A stretch of 64,000 nt of DNA from an uncultured Bacilli bacterium (GCA_934098505.1 CAKOOR010000006.1:28963-92962), one strand, 5' to 3'; shown: positions 44,694 through 54,737, counted from the stretch's first letter. The notes: generated from the sequence alone by a model not told the origin. Made by a program: numbers and translations.

Positions 44694-45372
44694 TACTATA
44701 CTCCAACTTATATCCCATATTTCTTAAAGACTTAATATTTACTTTAGAGTCTATAGCTTTTAATTTCTTTCTAATAAAGGATAAATATACTTCTAAGTTA
44801 TTAGACTTTATTTCATTATCTAATCCCCATATTTTATTATATATTTGATCTTTAGATAAAATTAGATCTTTATTAATTATTAAGTACTCTAATAATAATA
44901 ATTCCTTATTAACTAGCAATACTTTATTATTATTATTTATACAACTTAAATAAGAAGTCTTTAAATTTAATTCTATATCTTTATAAGATAAAATATCTTT
45001 ATTAGTTTTACTACTACTTCCTTTAAGTTGAATATTAACACGTGCTACTAATTCTTCTATATGAAAAGGTTTAGTTATATAATCATTGGCTCCATTTTCT
45101 AAACCTTCTAATTTATCATCTAAAGTCGACTTAGCCGTTAACATAATAATTTTTGTATTTATCTTATCTTCTCGAAGTTTCTTTAAAATAGTAAAACCAT
45201 CCATATCAGGTAACATAACATCTAAGATTATTAAATCATAAGTATCACATAAAGCTTTATAATAGCCTTCTTCGCCATTACCTTCTATTTCTACTTGATA
45301 ATTATTATTTTCTAAACTAGCCCTTATAACATCAGCTAACGCTTTTTCATCTTCAATAATTAATATATTCAT
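44686..45372 (-). CDS. OmpR-family response regulator
   Basis: 228 residues. Receiver domain with ILIIEDEKALADV, phosphorylated Asp in LIILDVMLPDMDGF and Lys in DYITKPFHIEELVARV; C-terminal winged-helix DNA-binding domain (LLLLEYLIINKDLILSKDQI, SNNLEVYLSFIRKKL). Transcribed with the histidine kinase. The TGAC repeats in the intergenic gap downstream of the kinase are possible but unproven binding sites. Confidence 0.95.
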   Translation of the reverse strand: MNILIIEDEKALADVIRASLENNNYQVEIEGNGEEGYYKALCDTYDLIILDVMLPDMDGFTILKKLREDKINTKIIMLTAKSTLDDKLEGLENGANDYITKPFHIEELVARVNIQLKGSSSKTNKDILSYKDIELNLKTSYLSCINNNNKVLLVNKELLLLEYLIINKDLILSKDQIYNKIWGLDNEIKSNNLEVYLSFIRKKLKAIDSKVNIKSLRNMGYKLEYSNE

Positions 45373-45465
45373 ATAATTACCTCACTAACTACCATTATAC
45401 TATAAATTGTTAAATGAATATTAAAATAAGCCATACTGCAACTGCAATATGACTATATTCTTTTA

Positions 45466-46665
45466 TTATTCTTTACCTAATAACCAATCAACCACATTTA
45501 TTTTTTTTATTCCATCATAATCAGTTTCTAAATCATTATCCATTGTAAGTAATACTTTAGGATAAAAATCACCTGTTTTTTGTAAAGATTTTAATTCTCT
45601 TTCTAACACTTTATCATCTCTTACACTAAGTGCTACTTGATAATACTTTAATCCTTCTCTATTCTTGGCAATAAAATCGACTTCTAAATCTCTTGTTTTA
45701 CCAACATAAACAGTATAGCCTCTTCTTAGCAATTCTAAATAAACTATATTTTCTAAAATATGGCCCATATCTTGATTAGCTTTTTTACCTAAAAGAAAAC
45801 TTCTAAGTCCCATATCAACACTATAAAATTTATAATTTCCTTCCAATAACTTTTTACCTTGAATATCAAAACATTCAAGCTTATATATTAAATAGCTATT
45901 TAAAAAAGCATTGATATATTTATCAACAGTATAATAATTTATAGGCATTCCTTTACTAGTAAGAGTATTACTAATTTTATTAATTGATACTTGACTACCG
46001 ATACTATCATAAATAAATTTTAAAATTCTTTCTAATTCTAATTTATCCATACTATTTTCTCTAGTCATTATATCTTTATAAACAACTGTTGAAAATATTC
46101 CATCTAAATACTTATCAATTCCATTGTAGTTAGCATCTAATAGATTGACTACGCCAGGTAAACCACCTGTTTGCATATACTCTAAAAATAAAGATTGATA
46201 ATTAGTATTATTAGATACACTAACATATTCTTTAAATGATAATGGTAACATTTCTATTTTTATATAACGTCCTGATAGTAATGTAGCAAGTTCTCCCGAT
46301 AAAAGAGTACTATTAGAGCCAGTTATATAGACATCAATGTTCTTTTTTATATATAAACTATCTACTACTTTTTGAAAGTCTTTAACAATTTGAACTTCAT
46401 CTAAAAATACATAATATTTACTTTCATTTTTTATTAAACCATTAACATATTTATAAAATTCTTTATAATCTTGAAAATCATAATCAGCATCTTCTAAATT
46501 AATATGAATTATTTGATTTTCTTTTATTCCTTGATTTTTTAATTCCTCTATAAATAAATCAAATAATGTTGACTTTCCACATCTACGCATGCCTGTAATA
46601 ACTTTTATTACATCTTTATCTTGCCATTTTTTTAATTCCTCTATATAAGTTGGTCTTTCTATCAT
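45466..46665 (-). CDS. AAA ATPase with DUF4143 (ATP-binding protein)
   Basis: 399 residues. N-terminal AAA-like domain: VITGMRRCGKSTLFDLFI (Walker A), YYVFLDEVQIVKDF (Walker B), YITGSNSTLLSGELATLLSGRY (sensor). C-terminal DUF4143 region with FLLGKKANQDMGHILENIVY and the nuclease-like VDFIAKNREGLKYYQVAL (D-x...Q-V pattern of a restriction-like fold). Function in this very common family is unknown; possible defence or DNA-repair role. Start behind AGAGGTGAT. Confidence 0.92.
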   Translation of the reverse strand: MIERPTYIEELKKWQDKDVIKVITGMRRCGKSTLFDLFIEELKNQGIKENQIIHINLEDADYDFQDYKEFYKYVNGLIKNESKYYVFLDEVQIVKDFQKVVDSLYIKKNIDVYITGSNSTLLSGELATLLSGRYIKIEMLPLSFKEYVSVSNNTNYQSLFLEYMQTGGLPGVVNLLDANYNGIDKYLDGIFSTVVYKDIMTRENSMDKLELERILKFIYDSIGSQVSINKISNTLTSKGMPINYYTVDKYINAFLNSYLIYKLECFDIQGKKLLEGNYKFYSVDMGLRSFLLGKKANQDMGHILENIVYLELLRRGYTVYVGKTRDLEVDFIAKNREGLKYYQVALSVRDDKVLERELKSLQKTGDFYPKVLLTMDNDLETDYDGIKKINVVDWLLGKE

Positions 46666-46804
46666 AAGATTATCACCTCTAAATTAAGTATACAACATTT
46701 TTGATATTTTTACAATTTGTTTTAAATGATATTAATCTTATATATTTTTATTAAATGTATTTAAAACATTTTAACGTTTTTGCGCTTTTATAAAAAAATT
46801 AAAA

Positions 46805-46833
46805 AGTTGTATCACTTAATTGCTAATACAACT
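46805..46833 (-). terminator. Terminator after PstS-like gene
   Basis: Stem AGTTGTAT / ATACAACT with a 13-base loop and T-run on the minus strand, just past the stop at 46847. Confidence 0.75.
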
Positions 46834-46846
46834 AATATTTACATTT

Positions 46847-47758
46847 CTAATTTATTTCAATATAGCCAGCATTTCTTGCTATTTTCTGACCATCACTACC
46901 AAGCATAGCATTCTTTACTTTACTAACAGCACCATTTTCTGTATCTTTTAAAGTAACAATATAATAAGCAGTAATTAAAGGATAACTTTCATCTTTTATC
47001 GTATCGTGATTAGGACTTACCCCATCAACTGCTAAAAACTTAATATTTTCATTGCCATACATTGTTGTCGCATAGTAATAATAAGAGTAACCAATTGAAT
47101 CCTTGCTATTATCGTAATTAGCAACCGCATCAATTATACCCGCCATCGAAACAATATATTCTTCGGTTTTAGGTTCTTTAATCTTTTTATCTTTCATAAC
47201 TAATGAAAGCATACCGGTCTGACTACCCGAATTTTCTGGTCTTTGATAAGCAATAATCTGTGTATCATCGCCTCCAACTTGATGCCAATTAGTAATTTTA
47301 TCCGTATAAATATCTTGAATCTCTTTTAAACTTAAACCATTCACTGGATTATTAATATTAGTAAAGAAAACAAAACCTTCATTAACAACCGGTGTTACTT
47401 CTAATTCTACTCCAGCCTCATTAGCTCTTTTTAACTCATCACTACTAGGTTCTGTAACAATAATTAAATCTGTTTCTCTATTAATTAACTTTGTATAAGC
47501 CGGATCAGTATTAGTATAATCTTTATTTAAATTAAAATCTTTCAAATTATCAACATAAGCATCCATTAAAGGTTGAGTAGCAAGTGAAGCATCAACTCTT
47601 ACCACAGTATCATCCTTAACATTATTATCTTTCTTAGTCTTATTATTCTTAAACCCAATCATTATCGCAAGAATAATCATTACCACTAGCAATACAATTA
47701 TTAAAATATCTATAACTATATTTTTTCTATTACTATTATTTTCCATTTTACTCTCCAA
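46847..47758 (-). CDS. PstS-like substrate-binding protein, membrane-anchored
   Basis: 303 residues. An N-terminal transmembrane helix (about 15-35) replaces the usual lipobox. Phosphate-binding-protein features: RVDASLATQPLMDAYVDN, ETDLIIVTEPSSDE, VNGLSLKEIQDIYTDKITNWHQVGG (cut to the motif IYTDKITNWHQVGG), RPENSGSQTGML and GSDGQKIARNAGYI. No Pst transporter genes are adjacent, so it may act as a sensor or scavenger. It overlaps the preceding gene (47748-49460) by 11 bases. Confidence 0.85.
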   Translation of the reverse strand: MESKMENNSNRKNIVIDILIIVLLVVMIILAIMIGFKNNKTKKDNNVKDDTVVRVDASLATQPLMDAYVDNLKDFNLNKDYTNTDPAYTKLINRETDLIIVTEPSSDELKRANEAGVELEVTPVVNEGFVFFTNINNPVNGLSLKEIQDIYTDKITNWHQVGGDDTQIIAYQRPENSGSQTGMLSLVMKDKKIKEPKTEEYIVSMAGIIDAVANYDNSKDSIGYSYYYYATTMYGNENIKFLAVDGVSPNHDTIKDESYPLITAYYIVTLKDTENGAVSKVKNAMLGSDGQKIARNAGYIEIN

Positions 47759-49460
47759 ACATTTCTTTAACTAATTCATCTCGTTTATTATAATCATCTT
47801 TACATAAATAAACTTTCTTATCATAATATCTTAATACTACAGTATTATAATTTATATCTAAAATTAATCTATTCTTATCAGTATAAACATTATCATAAGT
47901 AATAAACATACTATTTATTAAATCATCAACTGTCTTATATTTACCTAAATTTAACCATTCACTAGGTATATACTTCTTTAAATCAAAATCTTTCTTAATA
48001 ATATCAATACTATTATATTCTTTTCCAGTACTACTTTCAATTATATAAAAATACAATCTCTTTTTATTATTATATTCTTTTAAAAAATCATATTCTCCTA
48101 TATAAGTTGAAGGTCCTGATATTATATCTTCTCTTTTACTAAATTTATTTATATAAATATTCTTTTTATTATTTACATATTCTTCCTTTTTTAAATCATA
48201 ATGATAAACATTATAATAAACATAAGAATATTTACTAAAATTATAAAAACTACCATTAACACTATAAATATTATAATTACCAGTTTGTAATTCTTGCATC
48301 TCTTTTAAAACTAAATCTTTCGTAACTGGTTCTACTTTCTCTTCATATATATCAGCATCATAATCTATTAAAGTATTATCTTCTTCCTTTATAAAATTAC
48401 TATCTATATTATCTTTAATAAATTTTCTCTCTATTTGTACTTTATCATTATTATACAAATTATCTTTATTAACAAACTTATCATAAATAATAACATTATC
48501 TACTAAATCTACCATATCTATTATAAAAGTAGCATTATTTCTCTTATTATCTAAATCTATATATACTTTACTACAACTTTTTTGATTACCTAAATCATCG
48601 TCGCATTCTTCAATATAAACACATCCGCTTTTACTATCCTTAGTAAATAAATTACAATTATCTTTATTTATATCATCAGTATCTATAGATAAAGGTGCTT
48701 TACTATCTAAGTTATCAAACATTAAATATATATATCTTGCATCAAAATAAAACTTATAATCTTTCTTATTAAACTTTGCCATTATCTTAAAAACAAAATC
48801 TTCAACTTGACTATAATCAGGATATGGATTCTCACAAGGACCACCAGTACAGAAAAAACCAGCATCTTGGATAGCTAAATCATAAGCTTTTTTTCTTAAT
48901 ATTTCTTTAAGAGAATTTATATCGTAAATAACATCTTCCATTTCTAAAACATTGCCGGTATTTAAATCGATATTATAACTATTTATAGCATAACCCCCAA
49001 CATTACCTTTTATAAATTCTTCATCACGATAATTACTATTTACATATTGATTTTCCACAATTGTCACTGAAAGTATATTACTAAAACTAGCCTCTATCTT
49101 ATTATATATCAAATACTTACTATTATTAGCACTTTCATCAACTTTATGTTTAATATTCTCATTTATTTGATTTTCTATCTTTTTATCTTTTAAACCATCA
49201 ATTAAAATATAATATTTATTATCATTTTTCTCTAACTTATAATTTAACCCATTCTTAGTATAGGAAGTCGTAGCATCAACAATATACTTTAAATTTTCTT
49301 TATCTATATTATATATATTGTTATTTATACTATCAATTTTAAAATCATTATTACTATTATTAGTCTTCCTAGGTCTTAAAACTAAATATACTTCTCCAAG
49401 TATAATTACTAATAATAATGTTAAAACAACCACTCTTACTATTAACCCTTTTTTCTTCAA
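47748..49460 (-). CDS. Membrane-anchored protein with DUF3298-like region
   Basis: 570 residues. One N-terminal transmembrane helix (about 6-28), the rest extracytoplasmic and rich in Asn, Asp, Lys and Tyr. SYNIDLNTGNVLEMEDVIY resembles the DUF3298/RsiV-type domain motif. A second domain after residue 370 is of unknown type. Co-transcribed with the PstS-like gene. Possibly a receptor or sensor. Cys pairs (FCTGGPC, ECDDDLGNQKSC) could form disulfides. Confidence 0.65.
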   Translation of the reverse strand: MKKKGLIVRVVVLTLLLVIILGEVYLVLRPRKTNNSNNDFKIDSINNNIYNIDKENLKYIVDATTSYTKNGLNYKLEKNDNKYYILIDGLKDKKIENQINENIKHKVDESANNSKYLIYNKIEASFSNILSVTIVENQYVNSNYRDEEFIKGNVGGYAINSYNIDLNTGNVLEMEDVIYDINSLKEILRKKAYDLAIQDAGFFCTGGPCENPYPDYSQVEDFVFKIMAKFNKKDYKFYFDARYIYLMFDNLDSKAPLSIDTDDINKDNCNLFTKDSKSGCVYIEECDDDLGNQKSCSKVYIDLDNKRNNATFIIDMVDLVDNVIIYDKFVNKDNLYNNDKVQIERKFIKDNIDSNFIKEEDNTLIDYDADIYEEKVEPVTKDLVLKEMQELQTGNYNIYSVNGSFYNFSKYSYVYYNVYHYDLKKEEYVNNKKNIYINKFSKREDIISGPSTYIGEYDFLKEYNNKKRLYFYIIESSTGKEYNSIDIIKKDFDLKKYIPSEWLNLGKYKTVDDLINSMFITYDNVYTDKNRLILDINYNTVVLRYYDKKVYLCKDDYNKRDELVKEMFGE

Positions 49461-49557
49461 AATCTCACTACCATTATAACCAGATTATATAATAAAAATG
49501 ATTAAAATTCAAAAAAAGACATATTACTCTTTAAAGCAATATAACTTAAAATATATC

Positions 49558-51474
49558 TTAATTAATAGCAATACCATTTACATAAAGTTTATATCCATTA
49601 AAATCAATATTACTATTAGAACTATCTTCATTATTTAACGAAGTAATATAACTATTTCCTGTTAATTTAATTTTTGAAGTCTTATCTAAAGTTAAACTTA
49701 TACTTTTAGCACTATTATCGCCATTTATTGTACCTTCATAAGAAGAATTATTACTTAAAGCCATACTAAGAGTAGATATAGAATCCACAACAATATTACC
49801 AGTAGCTTTTTGATTCTTTAAATTTAAAGTAACATCGCCTCCATTTGAGCCACTATTTCCCCATGAGTCCTTTTGAACTCTTAAGAAATTACCAGTAGAA
49901 TCGTTATTAACAATAGTATTATTCTCTAGAGTAATTGTTGCTTTAGTATTAGTTACATATAAAGTATCACCTTTATTAGTAGTTATCTTACTATTACTAG
50001 CCTTAAATACCGCAACGCCAGTATCAGCATCCCCACTCATCGATTGATAGAGGAAGATATTTTTATAAGTGGTTGACTGGCCATTAAGTTTATTATTTGT
50101 ATCTACTAAAGTTACGTTATCTAAAGTTACGGAGTTTTTACCTTCAATCACAACACCTTCTGAGGCCGTTGCTTTTAAAGTAGCGTTTTTTACGGTAATA
50201 TTGGCTGTTGAGTAAACAGCCGGTGATCCTTGACCAGTTGTCGTATAAGTACCACCATCAACATTTACAGTACCACCACCACGATCACTTCGAATAGCAG
50301 CACTGGAAGTTCCGGCGGTATTAATTTCTAAATCAGTCGCATTCATTACACCACCACCAGTAGTCATAATACCACCAGAATTATCTTTAGTTGTAGTAAT
50401 TTTTGAATTACTGATATTTACCGTTGTGCCATCACTACTAGAATTACTAGTTGTTGCGGAACCACCATAAGAGAACACACCATTCGCGCCGGTTGCTTCG
50501 GTTGTAATAGTAGAATTTTCAATATTTAAAGTAGCGCCGTCTTTAGCTATAACAGCGGAGTTAGTACCATAAAAACTAGTACTATCACCACCATCAGAAT
50601 CGCCAGTCTTTGTAACTGTTACATTACTAATATCAGCGGTTGTATCGCCACTAACACTAATCGTATTTTCATCACTACTAGTAGAAGTGTAAGTACCATC
50701 AGTAATGGTAATGTCGCTGGTTATTTCTTTTGCCGCACTGTAGCTAGCATTATTATTACCTCCGTTCATTTCGCCCATACCAGGGTTACCAGAATTACTA
50801 CTATTATTACTTAAAGAATTATTTGTTAGCACAATACTACTTGTTGATAAAACACCAGTTAAAACAATTACTCCTAAAACGTTAATCATCACATTATCTT
50901 TATTAGTAAATGTTTCTTTAAAACTCTTTTTGTTAAATTCTGACATAATTAAATCCATAACTAGTAAAGCAATACCCAAACTACTTGAGATAAATATTAA
51001 ATAATAAGGCCATGTTATGCTATTAGCATTCCGACTAAAATTCATATCGTTTGGCATACTTGGGGGAGTACTACCATTACTTGAATTACCATTACTTGGC
51101 ATACCGTTCATTCCATTATTATTTGAGCTATTACTGTTGCTAAAATTTTGACTATCATCAGGTTTAGCAGAAGAAGTTCCATCATCATCACTAGGCTTTT
51201 CAGATGGTGTACCTTGATTACTATTTTGATTACCACCTGTGTTATTATCTGGTGGTGTCATATCATTACTACCATTTGGTTTTTCTGGCATACCATTTGA
51301 ATCATTACCATTATTGCTAGAACCAACAGGCATACTTGGGGGAGTACTACCATTCATACTAGTAAAAATATTATCAGTAATATGCTTCTTAGCATAACTA
51401 TAAGTAAAAACCATACACATACTTAGTAAAGCAATAACTGCTACCATTAATACATTCTTTACATTTCTTTTCAT
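49558..51474 (-). CDS. Surface protein with Pro/Asn/Gly-rich stalk and beta-helix domain
   Basis: About 638 residues from the ATG at 51474. Transmembrane segment, then a low-complexity stalk with repeats such as STPPSMP and NGMPEKPNGS, a second membrane block (about 155-225, two helices), and a C-terminal half rich in Thr/Ser/Asn with repeated short strands (DITITDGTYTS, ATLNIENSTITT, TVNVDGGTY, SVTLDNVTLVDT), the signature of a parallel beta-helix of the pectate-lyase/polymorphic type. Probably an adhesin or carbohydrate-binding protein. Separated from the 47748 gene by 97 bases. Confidence 0.75.
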   Translation of the reverse strand: MKRNVKNVLMVAVIALLSMCMVFTYSYAKKHITDNIFTSMNGSTPPSMPVGSSNNGNDSNGMPEKPNGSNDMTPPDNNTGGNQNSNQGTPSEKPSDDDGTSSAKPDDSQNFSNSNSSNNNGMNGMPSNGNSSNGSTPPSMPNDMNFSRNANSITWPYYLIFISSSLGIALLVMDLIMSEFNKKSFKETFTNKDNVMINVLGVIVLTGVLSTSSIVLTNNSLSNNSSNSGNPGMGEMNGGNNNASYSAAKEITSDITITDGTYTSTSSDENTISVSGDTTADISNVTVTKTGDSDGGDSTSFYGTNSAVIAKDGATLNIENSTITTEATGANGVFSYGGSATTSNSSSDGTTVNISNSKITTTKDNSGGIMTTGGGVMNATDLEINTAGTSSAAIRSDRGGGTVNVDGGTYTTTGQGSPAVYSTANITVKNATLKATASEGVVIEGKNSVTLDNVTLVDTNNKLNGQSTTYKNIFLYQSMSGDADTGVAVFKASNSKITTNKGDTLYVTNTKATITLENNTIVNNDSTGNFLRVQKDSWGNSGSNGGDVTLNLKNQKATGNIVVDSISTLSMALSNNSSYEGTINGDNSAKSISLTLDKTSKIKLTGNSYITSLNNEDSSNSNIDFNGYKLYVNGIAIN

Positions 51475-51535
51475 ATAATCCAATCTTTCCTTTCTATATC
51501 TCCACTATAGTATTTAAATATTAAATGAAAATTAA

Positions 51536-51569
51536 AAGACTGCTGCTATTTTTAATATACAACAATCTT
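51536..51569 (-). terminator. Terminator after NUDIX gene 1
   Basis: An 11-bp stem with three G-U pairs (AAGATTGTTGT paired with the GCAGCAGTCTT side) and a T-run on the minus strand. Confidence 0.6.
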
Positions 51570-51579
51570 TTAAAACTTT

Positions 51580-51984
51580 TTATTTAATTAATTTTCTTTC
51601 TAAACAATAAGGTATGACTTTATGTTTTAAAGTATTTGATAAAATTTCTTCCCCTGCGTTAGATTGATACCATAAAAACTTTTCTATTTCTAAAGACGTT
51701 GAAAGTTCACCTTCCAACACCCCATTATATCTAAAAACATAAAAATGAATCGGCGTTATCCCATCACTTGTTGCAATCTCATCAAATTCCATCACTAAAT
51801 CTAGAGAATTATCATCAAATATGGCCTTATCTCCTAATTCCTCATGACATTCTCTAATTGCAGCTTCTAAAGGCGTTTCTCCGTCTTCAACCTTACCACC
51901 TATCATTTGATAAGTTGGTCTTTTCCTTGGCTTATCTATCAATAAGCACTTATTTTTAAAAAACATTGTTCCTACTACTTCCAT
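51580..51984 (-). CDS. NUDIX hydrolase 1
   Basis: 134 residues from the ATG at 51984, which has AAGGAAAG upstream (the longer frame needs TTG). Complete Nudix box GKVEDGETPLEAAIRECHEELG (G-x5-E-x7-RE-x2-EE-x-G). Hydrolyses a nucleoside diphosphate linked to another group; may sanitise oxidised nucleotides. Substrate unknown. Confidence 0.9.
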   Translation of the reverse strand: MEVVGTMFFKNKCLLIDKPRKRPTYQMIGGKVEDGETPLEAAIRECHEELGDKAIFDDNSLDLVMEFDEIATSDGITPIHFYVFRYNGVLEGELSTSLEIEKFLWYQSNAGEEILSNTLKHKVIPYCLERKLIK

Positions 51985-52082
51985 TTTTTCTTTCCTTACT
52001 ACTCCAAACAATAAAATTTAGCCTTGGCAGCCTCAAATTTACAAAGAGATTTAATAATATTTGTTAATCATCTAATTAAAGC

Positions 52083-53093
52083 CTAGCACTTTCTTATTTT
52101 TTCTATTTCCTCTACTGAAAGACCAGTTATCTTAGATATGGTTTCATTATCTAGGCCTAGGCCGATAGCATTTTTAGCATTTTCAGAGGCTTTTTCTTTA
52201 GAACCTTGTTCAATACCTTGTTCGATACCTTTTTCTATTCCTTCTTCTACACCGTCTTTATAACGCTTTTTTGCATCTCTTTCGGCTTCGGCAAGTCTAG
52301 TATTAAAGGCCATTTCTTCATTGCTAAGTTTCGTAAATAAAGCAATATTTTCTTTATCACAAGATAACTCTTCGATGCGGTAAATTAATTTTTCAGCATC
52401 TTCTTTTCCCATAATTTCTTCTGCCTTTCTTTTAAAAGTTTCTAAATCATTTGTATTCATTAAAATACACCAATTAGCAACCTTTTTTTCTCTCTCATCA
52501 ATTAGATTATACCATGGGTTAAGAGCAAAATTAACAGAAATCGTATAAAAAATATCGTCCCAGCCAGTATCAATAATATTATCTTGATCTTTCATTTGAC
52601 TAATTGAAACTAATCTTAATTTATTAGTATCAAAAAAATCGAAATTCACTTGGACTAAGCGGTCAATATTATCATAAGTATTATCTCCTACATCTAAAGA
52701 AAAACTACCAATTTTATTACTATAAACCTTATTTCTTCTTAACATAGAATTAGAAGTATTTATTTCCACATTAATATATTCTTCTTCTTCATCACCGTCT
52801 TCATTAAACATTTTATGTTTAATAAGCAAATCTACTTTATTTAACATATTCTTTTTATTAGAATTCTTTAAATCTCTATTTAAGTATCTTATATTACCAA
52901 TAAATACCTCTTTTTTAATACTTAATACATCTGATAATAATTGATAAAGGACAAAATCATAGTCTTCATCATTAAATATTTGGGTAAACATAAAATCTTG
53001 TTTTAAGGGAATTATCTGACTCTCTGATAACTTATCTATTCTTACATTCTTCCTTTCTTTTTTTAAATTTTCTTTATTTATTTCTAATGACAT
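52083..53093 (-). CDS. Rpn-type PD-(D/E)XK nuclease/putative transposase
   Basis: 336 residues. N-terminal IIPLKQDFMFTQIFNDEDYDFVLYQLL matches the LKxDxxFkxxF entry region of the Rpn/PDDEXK family, and the core EYINVEINTSNSMLRRNKVYSNKIG supplies the E-x-Q/N-type catalytic strand. The C-terminus has a tandem repeat (EGIEKGIEQGIEQGS) common in this family and ends with a helix-turn-like IGLGLDNETISKITGLSVEEI. These proteins occur in many copies in gut Bacillota and are related to recombination-promoting nucleases; they are not proven transposases. No terminal inverted repeats seen. Confidence 0.85.
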   Translation of the reverse strand: MSLEINKENLKKERKNVRIDKLSESQIIPLKQDFMFTQIFNDEDYDFVLYQLLSDVLSIKKEVFIGNIRYLNRDLKNSNKKNMLNKVDLLIKHKMFNEDGDEEEEYINVEINTSNSMLRRNKVYSNKIGSFSLDVGDNTYDNIDRLVQVNFDFFDTNKLRLVSISQMKDQDNIIDTGWDDIFYTISVNFALNPWYNLIDEREKKVANWCILMNTNDLETFKRKAEEIMGKEDAEKLIYRIEELSCDKENIALFTKLSNEEMAFNTRLAEAERDAKKRYKDGVEEGIEKGIEQGIEQGSKEKASENAKNAIGLGLDNETISKITGLSVEEIEKIRKC

Positions 53094-53273
53094 ATCGTAT
53101 TCCTTCTTTCTATCTTGTCATTTTCTAGAGGTAGTTAGAAATACTATCTCTAATTATACTTATTGGTAACAGAAGTCCAATTTCCTTCTTTTTTTACTAA
53201 ATTTTTCTCCAAAATTACAAATTTTTTTAAATTCGACACTTTCTTGACACTTTTGACTTCTAATATTCCCTCA

Positions 53274-53289
53274 GGGTGGGTGGGTTGGG
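53274..53289 (+). repeat. G-quadruplex-forming motif
   Basis: GGGTGGGTGGGTTGGG: four runs of three G with loops of 1, 1 and 2 bases, in the 246-base gap between the Rpn-type gene and the DUF1287 gene. The plus strand carries the G-runs; transcripts of both flanking minus-strand genes would carry C-runs. Otherwise the gap holds only AT-rich sequence. Confidence 0.8.
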
Positions 53290-53339
53290 AAGTTAAAAAA
53301 AAGAAACTAACTAGCTAAACCTAATTAATTCCTAAAAAA

Positions 53340-53999
53340 CTAACTAATTCTAAAATGTCCTTTTATATCATTCTTCCTACTATTTAAGATATCCTCTTCA
53401 TATTCTTCCTGATAAGGTCTTTCATGATGAATTACATAAGGTATCCCTTTTTTATTTCTCTTATCCGATACAATACCAATATGTGTACTAAAAACTACAA
53501 TATCGCCACCTTGCCAATTTTTTATATCATTAATATCAGTAGTTAAATTAATACTATTATTTTGAAAATAAATTAATAAATTCTTTACCCTTCGATAATC
53601 AATATTCTTATCTCGAACATCAATATTATATTTATCAGGATTATTTTTAATATCTTCATTTACTAACTCTCTTAAATCATAGCCAGCATCTCTTAAACCA
53701 AAAGCCACCACATCAGTACAAACACCATAACTATCATCTGGATAACCACCCGCATAATACTTGCTTTCATACTGTGGCTTTGTCGCTATATATTTTCTTA
53801 CATTATTTAAAATATCAGTTTGATCATCAATACCATCATTATCTTTATCAATTTTACTTTGATAAGTTTTAATGCCAAAATAACTATTATCATATTTAGC
53901 CTTATTACCAATCTTACCAGTATAAATCTTAAAGCCTATAAAGGCCAGTGTTCCCAGCAAAAAAATAACTAATAAAATAATCAAAATTTTCTTTTTCAT
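53340..53999 (-). CDS. DUF1287 family protein
   Basis: 219 residues: N-terminal hydrophobic segment (about 4-24), then DUF1287 landmarks YYAGGYPDDSYGVCTDVVAFGLRDAGYDL (catalytic-Cys-like GVCTDV) and WQGGDIVVFSTHIGIVSD (GDIV-x-x-x-x-HIGI with His). This fold is NlpC/P60-like and faces the cell wall; activity unproven. Translation is coupled to the upstream NUDIX gene by an ATGA overlap. Confidence 0.85.
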   Translation of the reverse strand: MKKKILIILLVIFLLGTLAFIGFKIYTGKIGNKAKYDNSYFGIKTYQSKIDKDNDGIDDQTDILNNVRKYIATKPQYESKYYAGGYPDDSYGVCTDVVAFGLRDAGYDLRELVNEDIKNNPDKYNIDVRDKNIDYRRVKNLLIYFQNNSINLTTDINDIKNWQGGDIVVFSTHIGIVSDKRNKKGIPYVIHHERPYQEEYEEDILNSRKNDIKGHFRIS

Positions 54000-54466
54000 G
54001 CCTTATTTAATCTTTCCATATCTTTTTCTTCATCAATCTTTATAGTACTAAACTTTATCCCTTTGCGATAATTATCGATAGCTATCTTTTCAAATTCAAT
54101 AACATCAATAGACAACTTATCTAACTCTAACCACTTAAGTTCTTGACACTTACTAGGTTCATTTATTTTTATATCTCCACCATAATTATTTATAATAAAA
54201 TAGATATCATAATAAGGTTTTAAATTTTTATTTATTCTATTTACCACAAATGTATCTTCTATATCTTTAGTAGTTATATTTATATTCAATTCTTCTTTAG
54301 CTTCTCTAACTAATGCTTGACAGGCGTCTTCTCCCTTGTCAATATGACCAGCCGGAAGGGCCAAAAAATTTGGCCATAATTTGGTTCCTGATCTTCTTTG
54401 AAATAATACTTCTCTTTTATCATTAAAAATTAGCATATAAACTGCTGATAAAAATTCTTCACGCAT
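53996..54466 (-). CDS. NUDIX hydrolase 2
   Basis: 156 residues. Nudix box GHIDKGEDACQALVREAKEELN intact, preceded by VYMLIFNDKREVLFQRRSGT. Ends in TGA (GCATGA) overlapping the DUF1287 start. First genes upstream are the SemiSWEET and Tag genes, all on the minus strand and closely spaced. Confidence 0.9.
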   Translation of the reverse strand: MREEFLSAVYMLIFNDKREVLFQRRSGTKLWPNFLALPAGHIDKGEDACQALVREAKEELNINITTKDIEDTFVVNRINKNLKPYYDIYFIINNYGGDIKINEPSKCQELKWLELDKLSIDVIEFEKIAIDNYRKGIKFSTIKIDEEKDMERLNKA

Positions 54467-54467
54467 A

Positions 54468-54737
54468 TTATTTTTTATCTCTCTTTCTATATATTAAAAC
54501 TAATACTAAAATCATCGAGCACAACACAAATTCTAACATTGATGTAAATTTCAACATATTATCCGTTGTACAAAGATAAGCATATAAGACATAGGTAAAA
54601 TAGCTTATGGTTCCTACTATCCACGATGGTATGCTTAAATCTTTAGCACTCCTGCTAACTATCAAACGTGTTATTTGGGGTACGTAAGAAATGATTGTAC
54701 ATACAGAAACAATGCTTAATAAAATATTTGCTAACAT
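54468..54737 (-). CDS. SemiSWEET/PQ-loop small transporter
   Basis: 89 residues with three transmembrane helices. ISYVPQITRLIVSRSAKDLS is the PQ-loop motif, and SIPSWIVGTISYFTYVLYA continues the SemiSWEET pattern. Such proteins form dimers that move sugars across the membrane. One base separates it from NUDIX 2, so it is co-transcribed. Confidence 0.85.
   Translation of the reverse strand: MLANILLSIVSVCTIISYVPQITRLIVSRSAKDLSIPSWIVGTISYFTYVLYAYLCTTDNMLKFTSMLEFVLCSMILVLVLIYRKRDKK

Noticed and set aside
45425..45455. Palindrome CATACTGCAACTGCAATATG as an operator
   Set aside because: Short, with a mismatch and a two-base centre, and no matching copy found near the response-regulator promoter; not enough to call.
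52083..53093. Insertion sequence around the Rpn-type gene
   Set aside because: No terminal inverted repeats or target duplication seen; the family is not a proven transposase.
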